Source: an uncultured Campylobacteraceae bacterium
Lineage (GTDB): Bacteria > Campylobacterota > Campylobacteria > Campylobacterales > Arcobacteraceae
DNA: 9,202 bases
Assembly (NCBI GenBank): GCA_913057765.1
Contig: CAJXPH010000101.1
Location: 1-9,202, forward strand
Direction: 5' to 3'
Shown here: positions 1 through 6,895 of the stretch, piece after piece
Position numbering within the stretch: position 1 is the first letter of the stretch
Layout: every line of letters begins with the position of its first letter
Notes under the pieces: generated by a model
Database searches by the model: none
Seen by the model: the letters and a program-made list of their open reading frames with translations, nothing else
Told to the model about the DNA's origin: nothing
Program-made: the position numbers and the translations under genes

Positions 1-30
1 CGTGGGCTCGGAGATGTGTATAAGAGACAG
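1..30 (+). other. Nextera (Tn5) sequencing adapter, contaminant
   Basis: These 30 bases match the Nextera read-2 transposase adapter, ending in the 19-base Tn5 mosaic end that finishes TAAGAGACAG. The same sequence occurs in reverse complement at 9156-9185. This is library-construction DNA, not genome. Translated in frame with the downstream kinase it gives the well-known artefact peptide MGSEMCIRDR, so any protein starting that way is a false N-terminus. Confidence 0.98.
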
Positions 31-31
31 A

Positions 32-580
32 ATAGATACAGTCCAATATCTTTCAAAAATAATAGATAAATTTAGATACTTCTTTAACCCAAATAAAGAA
101 TTAGAAACTTTCTATATTGATGATCTTATAACAGAAAATTTAGAAATTTTTGAAACATCTTATAAGTCAAATGATATAAATTTAGTAATGAATCTTAAAC
201 ATATTAAAGCTACTGGTTATAAGTTTGAATTGATGCAAGTTATTATTAATTTAATAAATAATTCAAGAGATGCTCTATTAGAAAAATATAGTATTGATGA
301 CTTAAAATATATATTCATGGAAAGTAATATTGTAGATAAATCTCTTGAAATTAGAATATATGATAATGCTGGTGGTATAAAAGAAACAATAAAAGAAAAA
401 ATCTATGAACCATACTTTACAACGAAACATCAGTCACAAGGTACTGGATTAGGTCTTTATATGTCAAATGAAATTGTTAAAAAACATTTAAGTGGAAAGC
501 TAGTTAATGAAACAATTTCTTTTACTCATAATGGAGTAAACTATCAAGGTGAAGAATTTAAAATAACACTTCCTCTTTAA
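32..580 (+). CDS. Sensor histidine kinase, C-terminal part (5' end cut by contig end)
   Basis: This is the last 182 codons of a two-component sensor kinase, an enzyme that autophosphorylates on histidine and passes the phosphate to a response regulator. What remains is the end of the dimerisation helix (with FRYFFNPNKE shortly after the contig start) and a full HATPase_c domain. Counting from the first genomic codon, the N box NLINNSRD lies near residues 73-80, the G1 box DNAGGI near 111-116, the F-box-like PYFTTK near 127-132 and the G2 box GTGLGL near 137-142, so ATP binding looks intact. The phosphoacceptor histidine and all sensor domains lie upstream, outside the window, so the signal cannot be inferred. 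The apparent start codon at position 2 is adapter sequence. The TAA stop (578-580) is one base from the stop of the converging diguanylate cyclase. The FRxFFxPNK style following the DHp helix is common in Campylobacterota kinases (family knowledge). Confidence 0.93.
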   Translation: MDTVQYLSKIIDKFRYFFNPNKELETFYIDDLITENLEIFETSYKSNDINLVMNLKHIKATGYKFELMQVIINLINNSRDALLEKYSIDDLKYIFMESNIVDKSLEIRIYDNAGGIKETIKEKIYEPYFTTKHQSQGTGLGLYMSNEIVKKHLSGKLVNETISFTHNGVNYQGEEFKITLPL

Positions 581-581
581 A

Positions 582-1583
582 TTATTTTATAATACAATTT
601 TTACCACAATTCTTTGCTTTATACATTTTATCATCAGCTCTCTTATATGCATCATCGGAATTTTTATCTTCAGTTTTATAACTATCAATTCCTATACTTA
701 GAGTAATTGAAATATCTTCTGAGAAGGGAAAATCTTTTAGTTCTTTGTTTACTCTTGATAGATATGCTATAGAATCTTCAACAGGTGAATTTCTACTTAT
801 AATAGCAAATTCTTCTCCCCCAATTCTAAATACATGTTCAATCCCTTTTCTTGCATTTTTTACTAGGATAGTTGATAGGTATTGGAGTACCTTATCTCCT
901 TTCTCATGTCCATATTTATCATTCAATTGTTTAAAGTCATCAATATCAATAAATGACAAGGTTGCATTACAATCAAGTCTTTTTATTTGATTTAATGTTT
1001 CCTTTGAAAACTTATCAAAGTATCTTCTATTATAAAGTTCAGTTAAAGAATCTGTTATTGAGTATTGAAATAGTTTTTCTGTTATTCTTTTATTTTCATC
1101 TTCAAGTTTTAACCTAGTCATTTCTGCATCAATTCTTCTTGCAAAAATCAAGGCTATATCTTCTGCTTCATTTGGGAGAATTCTAGAATAATTTGATAAG
1201 ATTGCAATATGTCCTGTACACTCTTTTTTTTCATTATATAAAGGAATTCCAAAAAAAGATTCAAAATTTGTGTCTTTTTCAGCAGAGAATTTTCTATTAA
1301 CACCTTCATTAATATTAGTAATACCATTTTTGAATACTAAATCACAAGGTGTATTTTTTACTTCATATTGTCCACTGTATTCAACAGTACTACTATATTT
1401 TATTACAACTTTTGTAATTGGATGGTCTATTACTTCACTAATAAAAACTAAATCAGCTTCAAATAATTTTTTAAGTTGATAACAAACAGCTTGTAAAAAA
1501 TCAGTTCCAACTCTCGAAGAAGTTACCTCTAATATTGATTTTAGAGCATTATATGGCTCAAATGATAATTTCTTAGGACTTAT
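582..1583 (-). CDS. GAF-GGDEF diguanylate cyclase, non-standard start
   Basis: Probable diguanylate cyclase making c-di-GMP from two GTP. If translation starts at 1583 the protein has 333 residues. About residues 15-150 form a GAF sensor domain (TPCDLV, FFGIPLYNE, GHIAIL, and ARRIDAEMTRL leading into a short helix). The GGDEF domain follows at about 175-333: SITDSLTELYNRR, FIDIDDFKQLND, active site GGEEF (about 255-259) and the closing RADDKMYKAKNCGKN. The position of the inhibitory RxxD site reads KGIE, so product inhibition may be weak. The frame is open from the TAG at 1599-1601 but holds no ATG, GTG or TTG until the TTG at 1151, which would delete the whole GAF domain. A good Shine-Dalgarno (GGAAAAGGA, 1590-1598) stands six bases before ATA at 1581-1583, chosen here as the likeliest start; a mutated ATG, a sequencing error or a decaying gene are alternatives. 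The domain calls are sure, the start is not. Confidence 0.8.
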   Translation of the reverse strand: MSPKKLSFEPYNALKSILEVTSSRVGTDFLQAVCYQLKKLFEADLVFISEVIDHPITKVVIKYSSTVEYSGQYEVKNTPCDLVFKNGITNINEGVNRKFSAEKDTNFESFFGIPLYNEKKECTGHIAILSNYSRILPNEAEDIALIFARRIDAEMTRLKLEDENKRITEKLFQYSITDSLTELYNRRYFDKFSKETLNQIKRLDCNATLSFIDIDDFKQLNDKYGHEKGDKVLQYLSTILVKNARKGIEHVFRIGGEEFAIISRNSPVEDSIAYLSRVNKELKDFPFSEDISITLSIGIDSYKTEDKNSDDAYKRADDKMYKAKNCGKNCIIK

Positions 1584-1589
1584 TTTTAA

Positions 1590-1598
1590 TCCTTTTCC
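1590..1598 (-). promoter_or_regulatory. Ribosome binding site before an ATA codon (diguanylate cyclase)
   Basis: On the minus strand GGAAAAGGA is followed by TTAAAA and then ATA AGT CCT in the GAF-GGDEF frame, a spacing of six bases. It lies within a 14-base stretch, ACTAGGGAAAAGGA (1590-1603), repeated exactly in front of prpC (6864-6877), where it serves a normal ATG AGT start. This similarity is the main reason for placing initiation at 1583. Confidence 0.5.
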
Positions 1599-1600
1599 CT

Positions 1601-1609
1601 AGTATAGCA
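1601..1609 (-). promoter_or_regulatory. Possible extended -10 promoter for the diguanylate cyclase
   Basis: On the minus strand TGCTATACT is an extended -10 element (TGnTATACT, one mismatch to TATAAT) lying between the operon terminator and the GAF-GGDEF gene. No clear -35 is seen; a TTCACA lies 20 bases upstream, which is too far for an ideal spacer. Transcription would begin near 1594, leaving a very short leader that would cut into the ribosome binding site, so the promoter may instead lie slightly further upstream in the AT-rich stretch 1610-1640. Confidence 0.35.
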
Positions 1610-1649
1610 AAATCATATAATATTTATGTGAAGAGTTTATGTATATAAA

Positions 1650-1687
1650 AAAAGGGGGGAAGTGATTAAAATCTCTTCCCCCTTTTT
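1650..1687 (-). terminator. Rho-independent terminator after prpF
   Basis: GGGGGAAG (1655-1662) pairs with CTTCCCCC (1675-1682) across a 12-base loop; a G-T wobble and four A-T pairs extend the stem to 13 pairs. Read on the minus strand the stem runs into a tract of seven T (1647-1653). It lies about 35 bases after the prpF stop and before the diguanylate cyclase, so it ends the prp transcript and separates the two genes. On the plus strand it is followed by TTTTTGTT, but no plus-strand gene reaches it. Confidence 0.9.
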
Positions 1688-1722
1688 GTTATAAATAATA
1701 GTATTTAATTAACTTGATATGA

Positions 1723-2898
1723 TTAATCCATAGTCCCTGCAGGAACATGCACATTACCATCCATGATGATTCTTGCACTTCTACTCATACTAGCTTTTTC
1801 AACTATAAGTTTTCCGTTATTTTGTGAAAGTATAGCTCCCACTTTAATAGCACCTGATGGGTGACCAAAAGTAACAGTATCTTTATCTCCACCACCTGAA
1901 GCAATATTTACAAGTGTTCCTGGAATACAAGCTGCAACTCCAATAGCAACAGAAGCTGTTCCCATCATAGCGTGGTGTAATTGTTGCATAGATAATGCAC
2001 GTACGTGTAAATCCATTTCTCCTGCTTTAACTTCTTTACCACTTGATGTTATAAAGTCTTGTGGAGGAGAAACAAATGCAATTTTTGGAGTATGTTGTCT
2101 ACTTTCAGCTTCTTTAGGATCAGAGATTAGTCCCATTTTTAAAGCACCTGCTACTCTGATTTTTTCAAACCTTTCAAGTGCAGCTGTATCAGAATTAATA
2201 TCACCTTGTAATTCAGTACCTTTATATCCAATAGCATCAGCATTTACGAATACAGTTGGAATACCAGCTGTAATCATAGTAGCTTTAAAAGTTCCAACAC
2301 CTTCAACTTCTAAATCATCAATTAAGTTTCCAGTAGGGAATAATTCTTCAGAAGGGTCAACTGGCTCAACAAATTCTAATTGAATCTCTTCAGCAGGAAA
2401 GGCAACACCATCAATTTCATAATCACCCATTTCTTTCACCATACCATTTTCCATAGTAACGTAACAAAGAATAGTTTTTTTGATATTTGCTTGCCAAATT
2501 CTTACACAACAAATACCATTTTCTGGAACATTATCAACTAATCCTTCAGCAATTGCAAAAGGACCAACTGCAGAAGATAAGTTTCCACAGTTTCCACTCA
2601 TATCAACAAAATCTTTGTCAATTGCAACTTGACAAAAGTAATAGTCTACATCATGACCTTCAACATCAGATTTTCCAACTAAGATAGCTTTTGAAGTAGA
2701 TGAAGAAGCTCCACCCATTCCATCCATTTGTTTTTTATAAACATCTGGAGAACCTACGATTCTTTGAAGTAATTTATCTCTTTTTTTTGAATCTTCTTGT
2801 GCTTCTTTTGGTAAGTCTGCTATATTAAAAAATGTACCCTTAGAAGTACCACCTCTCATATAAGTTGCTTTTACTTTAAATTGTGGTGTATATGCCAT
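1723..2898 (-). CDS. prpF: PrpF, 2-methylaconitate cis-trans isomerase
   Basis: A 391-residue cytosolic isomerase that converts the 2-methylaconitate isomer released by AcnD into the one that aconitase can hydrate; it is the usual partner of AcnD in organisms lacking PrpD. Visible family features are the N-terminal KATYMRGGTSKG, then MDGMGGASSSTSK, whose Lys70 corresponds to the catalytic lysine of the family, and SGNCGNLSSAVGPFA, holding the conserved Cys104. Later conserved segments include the HAMMGTASVAIG region and GHPSGAIKVGA near the C-terminus. The length is normal for the family (about 390). The start is supported by AAGGA seven bases before ATG. It is the last gene of the operon, 114 bases after acnD, followed directly by a strong terminator. 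Function is firm from sequence and context; activity is inferred. Confidence 0.96.
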   Translation of the reverse strand: MAYTPQFKVKATYMRGGTSKGTFFNIADLPKEAQEDSKKRDKLLQRIVGSPDVYKKQMDGMGGASSSTSKAILVGKSDVEGHDVDYYFCQVAIDKDFVDMSGNCGNLSSAVGPFAIAEGLVDNVPENGICCVRIWQANIKKTILCYVTMENGMVKEMGDYEIDGVAFPAEEIQLEFVEPVDPSEELFPTGNLIDDLEVEGVGTFKATMITAGIPTVFVNADAIGYKGTELQGDINSDTAALERFEKIRVAGALKMGLISDPKEAESRQHTPKIAFVSPPQDFITSSGKEVKAGEMDLHVRALSMQQLHHAMMGTASVAIGVAACIPGTLVNIASGGGDKDTVTFGHPSGAIKVGAILSQNNGKLIVEKASMSRSARIIMDGNVHVPAGTMD

Positions 2899-2929
2899 TT
2901 AAGTTTCCTTGAATTTAATTTTTAAGTGT

Positions 2930-2997
2930 TAAAAGTATTTAGAAAAAATTATTGAATTTCTTTTAAATACTTTTAGGGCCTTGCCCTAAAAGTGTTT
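2930..2997 (-). promoter_or_regulatory. Intercistronic element with two mutually exclusive hairpins (acnD-prpF)
   Basis: Three arms lie between acnD and prpF. The central arm (2964-2975, TAAATACTTTTA, continuing into GGGC) can pair in two ways. With 2983-2997 it forms a 15-pair stem with one wobble and a 3-base loop (TTTTAGGGC against GCCCTAAAA at its core). With 2930-2941 (TAAAAGTATTTA) it forms a perfect 12-pair stem with a 22-base loop. No T tract follows the GC-rich stem directly on the minus strand, so a simple terminator is unlikely; RNA processing, stabilisation of the acnD 3' end or attenuation are possible. The inverted repeats are seen directly; the role is inferred. Confidence 0.65.
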
Positions 2998-3012
2998 TGT
3001 TAATGTTTCTAA

Positions 3013-5613
3013 TTATTTTTTTGAAGAAGCAATAACATCTTTAGCGAATTTTTGTAAAATACCACCATTTTTATAAACATCAACTTCTGCAGAAGTATCT
3101 AATCTACATAATACTGTGAATTTAACAACTTCACCATTTGCTCTAGTCATTACAACTGTTAAATCAGTTCTTGGAGTAATATCACCTTCGATATCAAAAG
3201 TTTCAGAACCATCAATTGTATAAGTATGTCTAGTATCACCAGCTTGGAATTGTAATGGTAAAACACCCATTCCAACTAAGTTAGTTCTGTGAATTCTTTC
3301 AATTGATTCAGCAATTAGAACTTCAACACCTGCAAGTCTAACACCTTTTGCAGCCCAGTCTCTAGATGAACCTTGCCCATAGTTAGTACCTGCAACGATA
3401 ATTAGTGGCTGTTTTCTTTGAGTATATGTCTCAATAGCTTCCCACATTCTGCTCTCAGTACCTTCTGGCATGATTTTAGTTAATGAACCTTGTTTAGTTT
3501 CACCATTTTCATCTTTAACCATTTCGTTAAATAGTTTTGGATTTGCTAAAGTTGCTCTTGAAGCAGTATGATGATCCCCTCTATGTGTTGCATAAGAGTT
3601 TAAATCTTCAACTGGAAGACCTTTCGATAAACAATATTCACCAGATGCAGATGTTGGTAAAATTGCATTTGATGGAGATAAGTGATCCGTAGTAATATTA
3701 TCAGGGAATACACCTAATGGTCTCATACCTTTAAGTTCTGGCATTTCCATATATTCAGCTTCCCAGTATGGAGGCTTGTTGATATATGTTGATTGAGTAT
3801 TCCAGTTATAAAATGGAGAAATCTCAATACCACTTAAGGCACTTTTTGCAAACATTGGATCGTAAATTGCACCGAACATTTCAGGTCTAACTGAAGCTTT
3901 TTCAACTGCATTGATTTCAGCATCTGTTGGCCATAAATCTTTTAATGTAATAGGATTACCATTTTTATCATTACCTAATGAATCTGTTTCAATATCAAAT
4001 CTAATTGAACCAGCTAATGCATATGCAACAACAAGTGCTGGCGATGCTAAAAATGCTTCTTTTACATATGGATGAATTCTACCATCGAAGTTTCTGTTTC
4101 CAGAAAGTACAGCAGTTGAATAAATATCATTATCCACAACTTCTTTTTGAATAGCTGGATCTAAAGCACCTGACATACCATTACAAGTAGTACAAGCGAA
4201 TCCAACAATACCAAATCCTAACTTTTCAAGTTCAGGAAGTAAGTTAGCATCTTTTAAATATGTTTCAACTACTTTTGAACCTGGTGCTAATGAAGATTTA
4301 ACCCATGGCTTTCTTTCTAAACCTAATTCATTTGCTTTTTTAGCAAGTAAACCAGCAGCAATAACATTTCTAGGATTAGAAGTATTAGTACATGAAGTAA
4401 TAGCTGCAATTAAAATTCCACCATCTGGGATTTTAGTTTCATCTTCTTCTTTAAAGTCTTTAATTAAACCCTCAGATACTAATGTATTTGTAGGAACTAA
4501 TTTATGAGGTTTAGATGGACCTGCTAATGATCTTGTAACTTCAGTTAAATCAAATACAATTTCTCTAGCATATGTAGCTTTAGCTAATTCAGTAGCCCAT
4601 AAACCATTTGCTTTAGCATATGCTTCAACTAATTTAACTTGCTCAGACTCACGTCCAGTTAAAGTTAAGTAATCTAAAGTTTGCTCATCAATACCAAACA
4701 TAGCAGCAGATGCACCATATTCAGGAGTCATATTAGAAATAGTAGCTCTATCACCTAAGTTTAAGTACTCTAAACCAGGACCAAAGAATTCTAAGAATGC
4801 AGAAATAACATTGTTTTCTCTTAAGAAACTAGTTAATGTTAATGCGATATCCGTTGCAGTAATACCTTCAGCACGAACCCCAACAACTTTAACACCAATA
4901 ACTTCTGGAACTCTCATAAATGAAGGGTTTCCAAGCATTACGTTTTCAGCTTCTAGTCCACCAACACCCAGTGCATAAACACCAAGAGCATCAACATGAG
5001 GAGTATGTGAATCAGTTCCAACTAATGTATCAGGAGATGCAATTCCATCAATGTTATGAATAACTGGAGACATTTTTTCTAAGTTAATTTGATGCATAAT
5101 ACCATTCCCTGGAGGAATAACATCTACATTATCAAATGCTTCTTTAGTCCAGTTAATAAAGTGGAATCTATCTGCATTTCTTCTATCTTCAATATCTCTA
5201 TTGTTTTGGAATGCTTCAGGATCAAATCCACCACACTCTACTGCTAAAGAGTGATCAACGATTAATTGTGTAGGAACAACAGGGTTAACTTGTTTAGGAT
5301 CTCCACCACCTGCTTCAACTGCTTCTCTTAAACCAGCTAAATCAACTAAAGCAGTAAGTCCAAGAATATCATGAGTAACAACTCTTGATGGGTACCAAGG
5401 GAAATCTTTGTCGGTTCTTTTTTCGATTAATTGAATCAGTGAATCTTTTAAATCTTCACTAGGACATTTTCTAAGTAAGTTTTCTGCTAATACTCTTGAA
5501 ATATAGTTTAGTTTTTCAAAAGAACCAGGAGTGATATCTTCTACAGCTGCTTTTACATCATAAAAGCTTGTATCAAAACCTTCTAATTTTTTTAGATATT
5601 TATCATTTGTCAT
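3013..5613 (-). CDS. acnD: AcnD, Fe/S-dependent 2-methylcitrate dehydratase
   Basis: An 866-residue aconitase-family enzyme that dehydrates 2-methylcitrate in the methylcitrate cycle, replacing the cofactor-free PrpD. The three cluster ligands are visible: Cys408 in SCTNTSNPRN, and Cys474 and Cys477 in GFACTTCNGMSG. Other aconitase signatures are VDHSLAVE (119-126), GTDSHTPH (199-206), SGNRNFDGRIHP (504-515) and, in the C-terminal swivel domain, NYGQGSSRDWAAKG (744-757). The N-terminal half (FDTSFYDVKAAVEDI, FPWYPSRVVTHDILG) and the length, shorter than AcnA (about 890), fit the AcnD subfamily, and the prpF neighbour is the usual marker of it. The start has AAAGGGAT eight bases upstream. It follows prpC by 93 bases that contain a terminator-like hairpin. 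It could also hydrate other aconitase substrates; a general AcnA is less likely here. Confidence 0.95.
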   Translation of the reverse strand: MTNDKYLKKLEGFDTSFYDVKAAVEDITPGSFEKLNYISRVLAENLLRKCPSEDLKDSLIQLIEKRTDKDFPWYPSRVVTHDILGLTALVDLAGLREAVEAGGGDPKQVNPVVPTQLIVDHSLAVECGGFDPEAFQNNRDIEDRRNADRFHFINWTKEAFDNVDVIPPGNGIMHQINLEKMSPVIHNIDGIASPDTLVGTDSHTPHVDALGVYALGVGGLEAENVMLGNPSFMRVPEVIGVKVVGVRAEGITATDIALTLTSFLRENNVISAFLEFFGPGLEYLNLGDRATISNMTPEYGASAAMFGIDEQTLDYLTLTGRESEQVKLVEAYAKANGLWATELAKATYAREIVFDLTEVTRSLAGPSKPHKLVPTNTLVSEGLIKDFKEEDETKIPDGGILIAAITSCTNTSNPRNVIAAGLLAKKANELGLERKPWVKSSLAPGSKVVETYLKDANLLPELEKLGFGIVGFACTTCNGMSGALDPAIQKEVVDNDIYSTAVLSGNRNFDGRIHPYVKEAFLASPALVVAYALAGSIRFDIETDSLGNDKNGNPITLKDLWPTDAEINAVEKASVRPEMFGAIYDPMFAKSALSGIEISPFYNWNTQSTYINKPPYWEAEYMEMPELKGMRPLGVFPDNITTDHLSPSNAILPTSASGEYCLSKGLPVEDLNSYATHRGDHHTASRATLANPKLFNEMVKDENGETKQGSLTKIMPEGTESRMWEAIETYTQRKQPLIIVAGTNYGQGSSRDWAAKGVRLAGVEVLIAESIERIHRTNLVGMGVLPLQFQAGDTRHTYTIDGSETFDIEGDITPRTDLTVVMTRANGEVVKFTVLCRLDTSAEVDVYKNGGILQKFAKDVIASSKK

Positions 5614-5636
5614 ATTTTATATCCCTTTATATAATT

Positions 5637-5670
5637 AAAAAAAAGGATGAGCATATAGACCCATCCTTTT
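5637..5670 (-). terminator. Terminator-like hairpin between prpC and acnD
   Basis: AAAAGGATG (5641-5649) and CATCCTTTT (5662-5670) form a perfect 9-pair stem with a 12-base loop. On the minus strand the stem is followed at once by a run of eight T (including the end of the stem), the layout of an intrinsic terminator. Only about 24 bases separate it from the acnD start, too few for an independent promoter, so acnD and prpF must depend on readthrough. The stem has only three G-C pairs, so termination is probably partial. Confidence 0.7.
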
Positions 5671-5706
5671 GGTGTTTGCCATTTGGCGCTAGAATATTTT
5701 AAAGTA

Positions 5707-6855
5707 TTACGGTCTATCAGCTAAAGGAACGAATGTTAAACCTTCAGGTCCAGTATATGTAGCAGAAGGTCTAATGATTTTACCATCTTCTCTTTGCTCA
5801 ATTACGTGTGCACCCCATCCAGTAACTCTTGAGATAATGAATATTGGAGTAAACATATCTGTTGGAATTCCCATTTGGTTATAAGAAACAGCAGAGAACC
5901 AGTCAAGATTTGGGAACATTTTCTTTCTATCCCACATAATTGATTCAATTCTTTCAGCAACGTCATACATTAACATGTCATCGTTTTCTTTAGATAAATC
6001 TTCAGCAACTTTTTTAATTACTACGTTTCTTGGATCACAAGAAGTATAAACTGGGTGTCCAAATCCGATAATAATTTCTTTTTTAGCCATTCTTTCTAAA
6101 ATATCTTTTTCTGCTTCATCAGCAGAAGAGTATCTTTCTTGAATTCTAAATGCAACTTCATTTGCTCCACCATGTTTAGGACCTCTTAAAGCTCCAATTG
6201 AACCAGTAATACAAGAGAACATATCTGAATTTGTTCCAGCAATTACTCTTCCTGTAAACGTTGAAGCATTAAATTCATGCTCTGCATAAAGGATTAAAGA
6301 TACGTGCATAGCTTTTACCCAAGATTCTCTTGGCTTTTCACCATGTAATAAATGTAAGAAGTGACCACCAACAGTATCATCATCAGTTACAACATCAATT
6401 CTTTTCCCATTATATGCAAAATGGTACCAGTATAAAAGAATAGAAGAAAATGATCCCATTAATCTATTAATGATATCTTGAGCTTCACCTTTATCATGAG
6501 CTTCATCTTCTTGATCAATTGCACCAAGTACAGAACAACCAGTTCTCATAACATCCATTGGATGACAAGTTTTTGGTAATTGTTCTAAAGCAATTTTAAC
6601 ACCTTGAGGAATATCTCTAAATGATCTAAGTTTTGCTTTATATACATCTAATTCTGCTTGATTAGGTAATGTTCCATGTACAATTAAATGTGCAATTTCT
6701 TCAAATTCAGCTTTGTCAGCAAATTCTAAAATATCATAACCTCTATAATGTAAGTCATTTCCACTTTTCCCAACTGAACAAAGTGCTGTATTCCCAGCTG
6801 AAGTTCCAGATAGTGCAACTGATTTTTTTGGTTTAAATCCTGTAGGTGTACTCAT
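5707..6855 (-). CDS. prpC: PrpC, 2-methylcitrate synthase
   Basis: A 382-residue citrate-synthase-family enzyme that condenses propionyl-CoA with oxaloacetate to 2-methylcitrate, the entry step of the cycle. The catalytic triad of the family can be placed: His228 in RGPKHGGANE, His267 in GFGHPVYTSCDPRN, and Asp318 in PNLDWFSAV. HEFNASTFTGRV (193-203) and the C-terminal GWGAHVIEQRED (346-357) are also typical. The length matches PrpC-type bacterial synthases (about 370-390) rather than the longer hexameric citrate synthase GltA (about 430), and the short N-terminus lacks the extra domain of GltA. Position between prpB and acnD supports methylcitrate over citrate synthase, though such enzymes often have some citrate synthase activity. 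The start has AAGGA eight bases before ATG, inside a 14-base motif shared with the diguanylate cyclase leader. The gap to prpB is 40 bases with no terminator. Confidence 0.96.
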   Translation of the reverse strand: MSTPTGFKPKKSVALSGTSAGNTALCSVGKSGNDLHYRGYDILEFADKAEFEEIAHLIVHGTLPNQAELDVYKAKLRSFRDIPQGVKIALEQLPKTCHPMDVMRTGCSVLGAIDQEDEAHDKGEAQDIINRLMGSFSSILLYWYHFAYNGKRIDVVTDDDTVGGHFLHLLHGEKPRESWVKAMHVSLILYAEHEFNASTFTGRVIAGTNSDMFSCITGSIGALRGPKHGGANEVAFRIQERYSSADEAEKDILERMAKKEIIIGFGHPVYTSCDPRNVVIKKVAEDLSKENDDMLMYDVAERIESIMWDRKKMFPNLDWFSAVSYNQMGIPTDMFTPIFIISRVTGWGAHVIEQREDGKIIRPSATYTGPEGLTFVPLADRP

Positions 6856-6895
6856 AATCTTTTTCCTTTTCCCTAGTTAAGTTTAATTGTTTTTT

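Noticed and set aside
745..990. Open frame of 81 codons on the plus strand
   Set aside because: It lies antisense within the GGDEF domain, has no family resemblance and no ribosome binding site of note; it is a shadow of the conserved gene.
582..1151. Diguanylate cyclase starting at the TTG at 1151 (189 residues)
   Set aside because: The frame upstream encodes a complete GAF domain joined without a stop, so this start would discard conserved sequence, and no Shine-Dalgarno precedes it.
1270..1479. Open frame of 69 codons on the plus strand
   Set aside because: It is antisense to the GAF domain, whose minus-strand translation has clear family motifs.
1602..1616. ATG at 1614-1616 as start of the diguanylate cyclase
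   Set aside because: It is in frame but meets TAG five codons later, lies in the likely promoter and has no ribosome binding site.
2487..2687. Open frame of 66 codons on the plus strand
   Set aside because: It is antisense within prpF and its product is a low-complexity Gln/His/Leu-rich string.
3013..5613. General aconitase AcnA instead of AcnD
   Set aside because: The length of 866, AcnD-like N-terminal half and prpC/prpF neighbours favour the 2-methylcitrate dehydratase, though overlap in activity cannot be excluded from sequence.
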